Shown piece after piece: positions 22,377-33,100 of a stretch of 64,000 nt of DNA. The notes under the pieces are model-generated. The model was not told the origin of the DNA, ran no database searches, and worked only from the letters and a program-made list of their open reading frames with translations. The position numbers were made by a program, and so were the translations under genes. Every line of letters begins with the position of its first letter. The stretch's first letter is position 1. This DNA is from Morchella semilibera (taxonomy: Eukaryota > Ascomycota > Pezizomycetes > Pezizales > Morchellaceae): contig WBVU01000017.1 in assembly GCA_009192285.1 (NCBI GenBank), positions 682,001 through 746,000 of the forward strand. Direction: 5' to 3'.

Positions 22377-24668
22377 ATGCCATACACACCCCCCAGCCAG
22401 TCTCCTTGCACCTCCCCTATCTCCAGCAGGTCCTCTTCGATATCAATCCACGATGTCACCTCATCATCAGCATACACTACAACAACGACACTGCTGAACT
22501 CGAGTAACCCTCCAAAGTCAGCTACATACCTCCACAAGCACCGACGGACTCCTCAGATGAATGCCACATTAGGTTCACCTCCCCCATCAAATGGACACCC
22601 AGAAAGGTCAACGTTGCACCACAGGAACGTCAACTCCCGAACCGCCAACAGCATTCACCAGACCCCACCACCAATAGACAACGGTTTATTGATTCCTACA
22701 GGGGCCGTCTTGTCACCTCCGGATTCCTCCCAGAACTCCAGCGATGAGGACGATATTACGGGCCGTGGTAAGAGGAGAGGTCGCAATCTTGGGAACCTTG
22801 AGGAGCAGCTGAAGGAGGCAATCAAGAATATTCCTCAACGGCGAGCACCATCACCGGATTCTTCATTAAAGGCTTCGGACGGGGAGAGCAAGCGTGGAAG
22901 AGCACACCAGAGGTCGATTTCCGAGTCGTCATTACTAAACGACTACAACCTCAGACCGGATTCAAACAGTGACAGTGACTATGAGGATGATGGCTACCAG
23001 GTTGCACCACCCATGGTACGTAAGAAGAGCGGTGAAGTTGTCAAGTCGTCACTGAAAACGCCAAACCGATCACGGCCAGTATCTATGCCATCCACACCGA
23101 CATTCCCCAAGGCTGTGCATTTCGATGCCCACCTTGAGCACGTTAGGCATTTCTTACACCAGGAGAAGCCTTCGGCTGTCAGTGCTGGATCATCACCGGT
23201 AGAGTCATTTGACGGGGAGAGAGAGTTCCCGTTTCCTCACGAGGAGGCTTTCCGATCCCGGGAACCGCCTTTTGAGTGGGAGATTAATCTACCAAACTTC
23301 CCCAAGGATATGGATGCACGAAAGAACCTGCCTGTCAGAGTGGAAAGAGTATGCCTATCCAACGATAATAAGAACCTGATTGGTACAGTGGCTGTCAACA
23401 ACATGTCCTTCCAGAAGTCGGTCGTCGTTCGGTTCACTTTGGATCACTGGGAAACGGTTTCGGAGGTTATCGCGGAATTCAACAGCGACGTCAGGAAGAA
23501 GAAAAGAGAAGAGGGTGTTGACAGGTTCATCTTCAACATCAAGTTGGTTGACCAGGTCAACTTGGAGCGCAAATTTCTCTTTTTCTGTGTGCGGTATAAC
23601 GTTGCCGGCCAAGAGTTTTGGGACAACAACAATGGCATTAACTTCCAAGTAAACTTTAGCAAGAAGGCAAAGCCCCAGAACGGAAAGAGCGGTGGTGCTA
23701 GAGCCTCCCTGCCCCGATCCAAGCCTTCGACAGCCGCTAGACCCAAATCGATGCCTAACATGGACGATCTTGAAGGCTATGATGGATCTTTCTTCTCGAA
23801 GGATTCGGACGACACTCCAATTACCCTTCTTCCAAAGAAGTCACTTGAAAGTATTACCGATACCACTGAGTCGCTAGCGCGTCGAGCGAATCCGTCTGGC
23901 AACGCTTTTGGTAACCGTTACGACTTCAGTGCTTCTTTGAGCGCTGCTATCAAGGCTGCTAATTTTGTCGTCGGTCCTAAGCGAAGTGGGTTGGGAATCA
24001 AGACCGAGAAGTCTACTGATAAGAACTCACAAGAGAGCCCATACTTCAAGTTTGGAAGTGCAGTCCTTGAGGTTACCGAGCCCCGAGTCCCAGAAGCCCC
24101 CACTACGACTCCTGTTGTTGCCGCTCGTGCCCTGAGAAATGCCTCACCTGATAAGAACACTTCAACACCCATCGAGACCCCAACCACTGTCGGTGCTGGT
24201 GCACCTGAGGTGTTCCAGCCAAGTGCATTTGTCGGGGAGAAGCCTTCAATCGAGTCATCATCATATCGCGAGCTTCTTGACAATTACTGTTTCGTAAGTA
24301 TTTCTATTGCAGACTCTTAACCTTCGTCACACTAATAGATTTTTCAGTATGGCTCGGCAAAGGCATCACCACAGATGTCGGACAATGAGGTTGGGGAAAA
24401 AAAACCCAAGGACTCAGCACCGGGAAACCAGGGCCTTTTCTCTGGGGCCGTCTTTAATACAGCGGAACCGAGGGTCGTCAAGGAGTCTGATCTAAGCCCC
24501 AGATATACACCCTCTCCTTCAGAAGGCTCGCCAGCCAGTTCGTTCTTTAAGGCTTCATCAGGTACCGCGTCTCCGATACCATTGAACTATGCGGGATTTC
24601 ACCATCGCAGGAGAGCTTCCGGGGCATTCAGATTTGATGCTCAGCAAGCACCTACTGCTATCTGTTGA
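22377..24668 (+). CDS. CBM21 protein phosphatase 1 regulatory (glycogen-targeting) subunit
   Basis: Two exons, 22377-24293 and 24348-24668, encode 745 residues. The intron has a GTAAGT donor, an ACTAATA branch region and a TTTCAG acceptor, and joins in phase 0 within LLDNYCF-YGSAKASPQ. Residues 1-240 are Ser/Pro-rich and probably disordered. A PP1-docking RVxF-type motif, KAVHF, lies at about 245-249. A carbohydrate-binding family 21 domain spans about 318-428, with VERVCLS, VRFTLDHWET and the family signature FWDNNNGINFQV. The C-terminal part is low in complexity. Relatives (yeast Gac1/Pig1/Gip2, animal PPP1R3) bring PP1 to glycogen so that glycogen synthase is dephosphorylated and activated. 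I cannot tell which yeast paralogue is closest. The next in-frame start downstream is far into the disordered region, so the first ATG is preferred. Confidence 0.88.
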
Positions 24669-27600
24669 ATATGTCGTTGACCAACTGGGTGGAACTAAAA
24701 AGGGACGGGGAGTTAAATTCACTTGAGTTTCATTTTAAATTGGATGCACGACATTCGAGTTTTTTTTTTTTTTGGTTTGGGTACAGGTTGAAGATTGGGG
24801 GAGGTATTGGCATCGCACGAAGGACAGTGGATTTTTTTATCCGCCAGACCAGGACCGACAAGAGCGGCCATTCTGCGCAAAAAAAGGGATACATAGGACG
24901 GTTATTGGAGTGAGAAGGGTGTGAATTCTCTATGGCTCATGGGACTATACACTCACAAGGCGCTAATCCGCTCGAGCGTTTTTTTTTTCTTTTTCTTTCT
25001 TCTTTGGTGTTGACTGTTTGGCTTTATTCGCGCTGTGTTTTTTATTCTCTTCTACTTTTGCTCATATCTTCAGGCTACGGAGCAGTCGATTAATTACGAA
25101 TGCCTGTCATGAAGAAGGGGCCTTGTGTTTCTAGTATCTTTTTTCCTTCCCATCTTTCTCGTTCTCATTTTTGCGTGGGCACTTTAGGATCATGTTTTTT
25201 TTGTTTTTTGTTTTTTGTTTTGTTTGTCAGCGGTCGCAGGACTTAGCATTGCTCGAGCGTTCGAAAAATGGGAGCCGTTTTAATGCGGCATTGGAGGGAG
25301 ACATATCTTCGCACCTTCACTTTTAGCTCCTCCAACTTTCATTTGTTAGTTCACACTCTGTTTCATTATTGGGGAGGTCCCGCCGAAGTTGTTTTATCAT
25401 TAGAGCGTGCGTTTGATTGCTTCTATTAACTCTTGTTTATGTTGTATGCTTGCTTATGCTTTACGTTTTCTTTTCTTTCCCTCTCTTTTTTGCGATTGAT
25501 TTCTTTGTTTCCTATGGGCTCTCCTTTCTCTATCGGGGATTCGGTTCTTTTTTTTCTTTCTCTTAGTTTTTAGCTGGTTGAATGGGGACTGGGAATTGGG
25601 AGGGGGTGGGGTTAGGTGGGGAAACAAAAAAAAATGAGAACACCGGTTTTTTTTTATGTCTTGTTGTCACTGCAAATTGGCACAGGTTTTTTCCTATAAC
25701 GGTTTCGAATGGGATTCTTATCGATTTAAGGCATAACTACATACATATTCTTTAGCGAATAAAATACTTACATTACGGTTACTATTTTGTTTCGGTGAAT
25801 ATATTACGGTAGAAGGAAAGGAGTCTAGTGTGTTAATGCCGGTTGTACTCGCAATTCCGGACAGCCTCTTCTTAATATCATTATGTTCCTTTTCACTGAA
25901 GGAGATGTTTCGCCCGACAGGCTGGGTAAATTGGCGAGGAGGGTTGTTGAGGATCGAGTGAAGCAGTGATGGCGTGAGGATTTCAAGGCGGCGGATAAGA
26001 TGAACTGACTGATTTTACTATGCAAATACAGTGGCACCACACCAAAAGCATTATAATAGCGATGGAATGAATTATTATTGAATCAATTGGATTTACAGTT
26101 TGGAATCAAAAACAGCATGTAGTAACAAATATTCGGCCAACATTACGAGCACTTTTTTAGTTAAAGCAACATTATGTGATAAACATTCCCAACTGTAATC
26201 GCCACTACTACAATCGGGTGATGCGTGACGGGTATTGAGTCTGTTCTTTTTGTCGGGTAACTCTATGATGCTTGGTTTAGTTCTGCACTTTGTGTCTCTT
26301 ACTGGAGATCTAGCTGCTGGGACGGGCCCTTCGAGGTACTAGGGTAGGCAAGTATGTATTCTCCTTTCTCACTTGCCCTTAGCACTTACGCCATTTGCGG
26401 GGGAGGCATAGCAGACTGGCGAACAAGATTTCGACGGGACAGTCGTACAGTTAAGCCCGTTTGTTTGCCTTTTAGTGTCTGGTTGTTGCTGAATTGCCTT
26501 GCGTGTCAGTCGGTCAATCAGTCAGGTTTCAGCTGTCGTGTTTTTCCGTGCGTTAGTTGGTAGGTAGGGGGTCTAGATTGGGGTAGTAGTGGTGGGTGTG
26601 GATGGTTGGTAATAGTAGGTGCCGGTATAGATTGTACATCCTTATTACTACTGCTGATATTAATTACATGTATATACACCGGGAGAGACAGGTTAGTCGA
26701 TACCCTACCTAAGATTACCATCTGCATATGGGACCTTGAAATCACTAGTAGTGGTGGTGGTTGTAGTGGTGAGCAAGTGAGAGTGTGAGTGACTTCTTCC
26801 CAGCTGAACATCTGTATGATGTAGGTGTGTACCGCCGGTATGTAGAGAACAAGAAAGGGAAACAGAAGACCTACAGTGCATAGCATTAGCATTAGCATCA
26901 GCATCAGCATCAGCATTAGCTTTGACATATGCTAAAGTATATACTTCGGCATACTCGTATACATACCGTACTGTGTTTTACAGTGTAATACGACTGGGCC
27001 ATGTCATTTTTGCCTAGAAAGATATGGGTTATGCTACAATACTACTATATGTACTCTACATTTTTCCATGTTACTCACCCATGTATATGTATGTAGGTAT
27101 AGCATATGCACACTTTCTGACATTTCGTCTCGTCCTAGTGGATCCTCCGTATAGTTATTGTAACTACATTAGTCACCTAGTTTCCCCGACCACGGGGTTC
27201 CTTTTGTGACGCCGTTGTATAATTATTTGTTTCTCCGACGCCGAGGGAGGCGAGATTAGGGTGGGGTGGGTGAGTGAGAGTGGGTGAGTGGCACTACATG
27301 TAGTGTGCACCCTAGCGCAGGGATATTGTAGGGCAAAGTACCGGTACATCATGTATCTACCCATACCAGAGGAATAGTGTGCCCTGATTTCCCCCCTCGA
27401 CCCCACCATGGTACACACACCACAAACTCACAACTCTCCAGTACCAAAAAGTACCACAAGTACCACGGGTTGTATCTACATACATGTAGATAGATTAACG
27501 ATTGAGTGATTGTCCGACTGAGTGACTGTAGAGTAACCACACCTCTCCCAACCCACCCCACACTCTTGAAGTGAGCGTATGTACGTGAGCGTATGTAGTA

Positions 27601-27909
27601 GAGTCGCACTCTAGGTACAGTACATGCATGTTATGTATGCGTGTCTGGCACAAGAGTGAGAGCGAGGGCTGGGAATTAGTAGTATGGATAGGAGGGGTTT
27701 AGAGTACAACCTCCGCAGAAGTTTACTACTGTAGATATTCGATTAATTCGCTAGCGTTGTTGCCCACTCTGAGTACTTTGGACTGGACTACAAACGGCAC
27801 TAGCGAGTATCTACGGTGCTACCATAATCATCATCATCACTCTAGTAACTGCTCCTGCTGCCCACCCCTACAAACCACCACCACCACACCCCTCCTTATC
27901 ACCTGTGCC
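24669..27909. other. Intergenic between the CBM21 and BOL3 genes
   Basis: The first kilobase is T-rich and probably includes the 3' untranslated region of the CBM21 gene. No coding frame is supportable. It contains the AGCATY minisatellite at 26882-26920 and TACATGTA copies at 26665, 27295 and 27481. Confidence 0.6.
26882..26920 (+). repeat. (AGCATY)6.5 minisatellite
   Basis: Six and a half tandem copies of AGCATT or AGCATC. A conceptual frame on the minus strand would be a Leu-Met repeat, which I judge non-coding. Confidence 0.9.
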
Positions 27910-28523
27910 ATGTTCCGCCGTCCCTCTTCTGCCACCTTCAGGAACTTTTCCTACGCACGGCCCTTGTTTAACAGCACACAGCAGCACCACCACCACCACC
28001 ATCATCGACTTCAGCAACACCTTCTCCTCTCGCTCAACAAACGGAATGTGGGAACAGCAAGAGAACGGGCATCATCCCCGCAATCCCCGCGCTCCTCCCC
28101 CTTCTCCACGACATCGGCGTCCAGATCTCCCGCTCTGGCCCCTCCGGATCATCTCGATCCAAAGGAGCTGCACATCTTCAATAAGCTCGTAAAGGAGTTG
28201 TCACCTTCCAGGCTAGAGGTGCGTAGAATAATACCACTCTGTACTGTGCAATTGCAAATACCTACTCACTTCTACCCCAATTTACAATAACTTCCCCCTT
28301 CCCCCTCCTCAATGCTAATTATCTTTTACGTAAAACGTTAAAATCCCACTTATATAGGTTCAAGATGTTTCCGGCGGGCTGCGGCTCAATGTATGCCATC
28401 GAGATCGCGTCACGGAGTTTTAAGGGTCTCCCCGTGGTAAAGCAGCATAGGCTAGTCCAGGAAGTCCTCAGTGAGGAGATCAAAGGATGGCATGGAGTCC
28501 AATTGAGGACCAAGGTCGAGTAA
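27910..28523 (+). CDS. BOL3: BolA-family protein of the mitochondrial BOL3 type, with a probable one-base frameshift
   Basis: Exon 1 (27910-28218, 103 codons) starts MFRRPSSATF and is rich in Ser, Arg and His, as expected of a mitochondrial presequence. It then enters the BolA fold at LHIFNKLVKELSPSRLE. After a 139-nt intron (GTGCGT donor, ATATAG acceptor), exon 2 begins VQDVSGG in phase 0, exactly the family motif. The rest of the motif, CGSMYAIEIAS, and the whole C-terminus (KQHRLVQEVL, KGWHGVQLRTKVE) lie one base out of register, after GGCGGGCTGC near 28375. The BolA motif normally reads VSGGCGSMY without a break. So there is either a one-base insertion in the G run (assembly error or real mutation), or the cell uses the weaker CAAG acceptor ending at 28364. 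That choice keeps the frame but replaces VQDVSGG with MFPAG (155 residues). Bol3 helps deliver 4Fe-4S clusters to mitochondrial enzymes with Nfu1. The gene is convergent with YAF9. Confidence 0.85.
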
Positions 28524-29128
28524 TTTCACGGTGGCAGATGAACCTGGACCGCGGCTTTCCGGTGGGAAAGAAAAAGAAGAGGATTGTATATCTAATCTTT
28601 TCCGTACATAAAAAAACTGGACGTGCTTTTCTTTTTTCTTCCCCCAGATACGGGGATGTGGTGTGGGGCTTAAAAGCACTCTGTGGTCTGGTTGCGGATG
28701 TTTATTCGTCTCGTGTTTCTTTTTCTTTTTTGGGGTGCTTCGAACTGTCGACCCATTCTTGTTCTTTTCTGACCTTTTGATCCGGTATGTAGGGCAGGAA
28801 GTGAGATGAATAACCGCCTTGGGTCGAGCTCTTATCTCATGGTAGTAATACAAATTGGACTATCGTCCTAAAATAGTAACTGCGATGCACCGCACCCACC
28901 AATCATTCTCGGAACTTCTTAAAAACCCATTTCCCCGAGGTAGGAAATTAATTGCAAATCACCTCAAATCAGAAGAGAAGAGAACCATGAAACCAGAATA
29001 GGTGAAAGCAAAATCAGGGACGATAGCGGTTAACGATAACGATAACGATAACGATAACAGACTTTTTACTACAAATATCGATCAAAAAAATACGCAAGAC
29101 AAGAAAAACAGACCCGATAGACAGAAAA
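28524..29128. other. Convergent 3' flanks of BOL3 and YAF9
   Basis: About 600 bp between two stop codons, with no gene. It includes a tandem GATAAC run at 29031-29058 just after the YAF9 stop and T-rich stretches after BOL3 that may act in 3'-end formation. Confidence 0.6.
29031..29058 (+). repeat. (GATAAC)4 hexanucleotide repeat
   Basis: Four full copies of GATAAC preceded by a partial TAAC. Each unit carries a GATA core, so the array could bind GATA factors, but it sits between two 3' ends, not in an obvious promoter. Confidence 0.85.
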
Positions 29129-30154
29129 TCATTTCTTTTCCAACTGCACTTTGAGCTGCGCCACTTGCCGCTCTTTCTCCAGAAGCATCTCCTTCGCCTT
29201 CTTGATGTGCTCCTGGACGACTTTGATACCCTCCGTCAGGCGATCCAGCTCGCTCGCCTCTGTCTCCTCCGTAAACTCCCCCCTCCCGTTCCTAGTCCGG
29301 CTGGGGACTAATGCGGAGCCGCGAGTCGTGAGGATCTCGAACATGGCCTCTGTCGGTTCGTTGAAAATGATCTCATCGTAGATAAAAGCCTGAACGGGCC
29401 TGCGCTGCGTTCGGGCGAGCTCTAGCTCGGCCTTGTCGCCTACGTAGGGGTGGAGCTTGAGGAAGTGGAAGAGCGTTTGTGCCTTTTCTGTGCATTCTGG
29501 GACGAAGAAAATCTTGATCTGGATCTCAAACTCTCCCCAGCCAGTTTCGGAGACCTCGAAGGGTGGGGACTCGATCACTGGGGGGGGGGGGGGTGTATGT
29601 GTCAGTTGCGATTGCCACTAGGTTGGGGGGGGGGGGGGGAAGGTACTGACTACGCAGAGGGTTGGCGTAAGTATCGTGAAGCTTGAATTGCACCTTTTTG
29701 ATAAAGTGCGAGATGTCGTTGTCGCTGACGCCCTTGACTGAGACCGTCCATTGGTGCGTATGGTCTATTGGGAGACCAGGCGGCTTCTTGTCCGGGTTTA
29801 CGGGGGTTGCGATAGAGCCATAGACTGGAAAATCACATGCATGTTAACGGGTCGGTCATGAATTAGACGTTTATAGAATTTTTATTGAGCATGTACCAAA
29901 TGGACGGTAGATAGAGACTCCCTAAATTACAACTAAAGAAGCAGGGAAACCCCCCTCCCGCGCACAATCAGTGAGAAAGTGTGCTTACTTATGGAGTTCG
30001 GATTATGATAGAGAAGGAATACGCGGGGGGAGTGGGCAGTGGGCAGTGGGCAGCGGGCAGGTAAAGAAAACCGTAAAAGAAATCGAACCCGGAGACGAGA
30101 ATCTGAAAATCGATAAGGTACCTTGACGCGCTTTTGGTTGGAAGCGGACGGCAT
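29129..30154 (-). CDS. YAF9: YEATS-domain subunit of SWR1/NuA4, Yaf9
   Basis: Four exons, 30154-30122, 29921-29897, 29824-29651 and 29577-29129, encode 226 residues, the same length I recall for yeast Yaf9. The YEATS domain fills about 10-150: [59 protein letters not shown] and FLKLHPY. A C-terminal coiled coil (about 190-226, [21 protein letters not shown]) follows. The domain reads acylated histone lysines, and the subunit is shared by the SWR1 H2A.Z-exchange and NuA4 acetyltransferase complexes. Exon 2 is only 25 nt. The third intron is best joined with a GTCAGT donor, giving NPLR-M-IESPPFE; the alternative GTAGTC donor four bases earlier would replace the conserved Arg. The coiled coil and length favour Yaf9 over the other YEATS proteins Taf14 and Sas5. 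Confidence 0.92.
29580..29639. repeat. Two G-tracts (C-tracts in the sense strand) within a YAF9 intron
   Basis: G14 at 29580-29593 and G15 at 29625-29639, both inside the 73-nt third intron of YAF9. In the transcript these are C-runs, one directly before the AG acceptor, where it forms the polypyrimidine tract. A CAACTGAC branch-like sequence lies between them. Confidence 0.85.
30033..30060 (+). repeat. (GGGCAGT)4 minisatellite in YAF9 intron 1
   Basis: Four tandem heptamers, GTGGGCA/GCGGGCA type, inside the first intron of YAF9 (29922-30121). No function is evident. Confidence 0.8.
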
Positions 30155-33100
30155 CTTTGACTATTGGAAAAGAGGGTAGGAGCAAAGCTCAGAGTGATCC
30201 TGACGGAGAATAAGCAGTGAGAGAATGAATTGTCGGGTTATGCGCAGTCGCTGTAGCTACGCTACTTTACACGGTAGACGATGACCTGACGTTGGGGAGA
30301 CGCGACTGCTGTGGCGCGAATGTCTCATCTTGGCATAGTGTGAGTCGACAGGGTAGCGATAGTATCATCATAGTTTATCACTCTGGTATCACGGAGCTCC
30401 TCCATTGGGTATTTCTCATCACTCAGGTTCTAATCGTTGTCCACTCAGACTTCTTCATTCATACCATCCCTGAAACTTGCCGTCTAGCTATAATCGATAT
30501 CACTCGAACCCTCCGCGGTAATATTCATACTTAACTTAGTCCAGAGAGATCTGTGTACATACATATCTACCTACATGAAGGTCAGTTATGGGCTTGCTCC
30601 TTTGCACCACCTCACCCTACAGAAGCCTGGTCTTCAGACGCCGTCAAACGCAACAATTTAGCACGCAGAAAATCATGAAACACTCAGAGTAACAATGACG
30701 CGTGACTTACCCCCCCTTTCCCCTCTTAAAAGCCCTTCTGGCGGCCTGAACAGAAAGCTTCCATGATCGACCGACAATGTAGGTATCGTACTTGTATGCT
30801 TATGCTGATGTACAACCAGTCCAAGTGATCAACTGGTAAATCGCCATAGCCAATCGAACTGCCTCGCTTCGTCGGCGTCCCAATATTTCCCTGCGCAACC
30901 AACCAATGAAAATATCTACAGCTCGACAGCTCACTGGTCTAGACATACCGGCAACATGCAGACCTAAGCAGTAGAGTTCCGGCAGGCATTGAATCGGCCT
31001 AAGCGTTTGGCCCGTCTGTACGGTTGGATCGCGCGTGGGCTCGTTGTTGTTCGAAAAACATCTAACCGAGACTTTCCGTGGATCCGAAGATCTTACATGG
31101 AGGCCCTGATTGATATTTCTGTGCACTGTGGTTGATCTCAGAAGGGCCGTCGTCACCTCGTCATGATCCATGCGTGATGACGGGGAACAGGACCACCGTA
31201 TGTTTTTCCGGAAGTGAAGAAAAACTTTCACAGATCTTACGGAAAAATTTGAAGGTGCCGGTCCGGTTTGAAGCTGGGCAGGGTCCAGGTAGACTTCCGG
31301 ATTTTTATCGGGATGATCTACAAGTGCCTAGTACCTTGTCCGATGTCAACGGGGGATACAATGCTTGCCACAACGATTGACGAGCGGCTTTGTGATACGG
31401 GGGCATGATCGACCAATGGATTACCCCCGAAAATTAGGGTACATGAGCAGGTTTGAAGTACTGCCTTACTCTCTCTCTATGGCAGCGTTGGGGAGTTCCA
31501 TCTTGAATATCTCTTACTGCGAACAGGCCTACCTAATACTCTAGGCACGAATCGAAAGAGGGGGGTGGCTCGTTTTTTCCTAATTTTGTTTAATTGATTG
31601 GGGCATATTTTATTTGTCCAGTTCGGCCAAGCTCTACTGCTTCCATGCTTTCAGCACATCCAAGCATCCTGCCCAATCACGGCACACAACGTTTTTTGTT
31701 CATATACGAGTGACACGACGAGGGAAAGGGAAAAGACACCTTGCGGGCAGTCTGATTTATTTCATCAATGCGTTAATTTGTCAGCCATTGGCAAGAGAGT
31801 TTCGATCCCACCAAATCACGACTACCTCTACTGCCATAGTTTCTTATGAGTGGCTTGCGCCGTTGTTTGGCTGGGATACGTGTAGGAAAATAAGGATTTC
31901 GAAGCAAGGTGTGGTTGCTGCTTCCGCACCGCAGGCAGAATCGATCCAATCCGTGCCAGTGAACTTAATTCGATTGCAGAAAGGTGGCAATCCTCTATCA
32001 TAACTCGTTTAATCCAGCCGAGTTCGGGATTCTAGCGCTCGCCAGTCACATCCCCATATACAATCCTACCACTCGCCATGTGTGGTTTCTTGATGGTGGC
32101 GATCCATCCATAGTACTAGCCAGTACTTCTACATATAGCCATAAGCCCCCCCCCCCCCCTGGCCCGGGAGATCCCTCAGCGTCGACCAACCCAACACGTG
32201 CATTCAGCCTTTCCGGAACCTTTAATGTCACCATCAGCATCGCCATTCCCCGTCATCGTCAGCATCTCAATATCAGGGGATTGGGTGCTGTCTATGCCCA
32301 CCCCCTCCTTCTCCCCTTACTTCAATCCAGGATAGAGCCAAACAGACTATGCACCTGTTCTATTCGCTCAAAACACATTTACTTTGCGTAGGTAGGAAAC
32401 CTGATTAATCAATTCGTATTGGGAAAGCACTTCCCAAAGGTTCCGACCCCGCAACGCTGTGTACGCGAAAATGATCGTGAGATTTTAGATTTCCCCCCTC
32501 TCTGTCCTCCTTTATGATCACCCCTCCTCTTTCACCTCAAAACAACTAGCTACATGAGGAGTAAGCTGTTATACGTATGTGCTCTAGATAGATGTTTTGC
32601 TTTTGCTTATCCTAACTACGGACAGGTTCTGCATGACATCGTGAGTGTGCCGAAACCTAAATACATCGTATCGTAGTCAAATCGGGGTAGATAAAACGAA
32701 ATACAATCGTAAGCAAGAACCAATAAATTGCCCTGCGAGTTGATTGAACGGAAATCGTTTTGGGGAACTGCCACCACTACTCTACTCAGCATGCAAGTGG
32801 TGGTTTAATTGCAGTCTTATGTTATCTCCGCTGCCGTCGCCGCCGTCGCCGCAGCAGATTGGAATTTTTTTTACTCATATGTTGACATCCATTCGCTTCC
32901 TTGAGGGGGGGGTTTGCGGCATGGGGAGTGATACTTTACAGTAGTTACCATCACCCCATACTTTACACCACCTATTTTCTTTTCTTTTCTCTCTGAGTTC
33001 CCCTATGTCTTTCGTTCCTTCTCATCACCAAAGTCGGACCAGCCCCTCCTTTAGGGTACTTGCTATCATCGGTTTTTTTTTTTTTTTTGCTGCTTGCGCC

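Noticed and set aside
26518-26928. 136-codon minus-strand frame with Leu-Met repeats
   Set aside because: The repeats come from the AGCATY minisatellite; no domain.
30073-30090. B-box-like words (for example AAATCGAACCC, reading GGGTTCGATTT on the minus strand; also near 16458)
   Set aside because: No matching A box or cloverleaf at the right distance; they miss the TCC end of the B box, so no tRNA is claimed.
30800-31231. 143-codon minus-strand frame in the second gene-poor stretch
   Set aside because: No recognisable motif or partner exon; starts and ends without promoter-like or splice context.
31984-32391. 135-codon plus-strand frame
   Set aside because: Crosses a C-run giving poly-Pro; no family resemblance.
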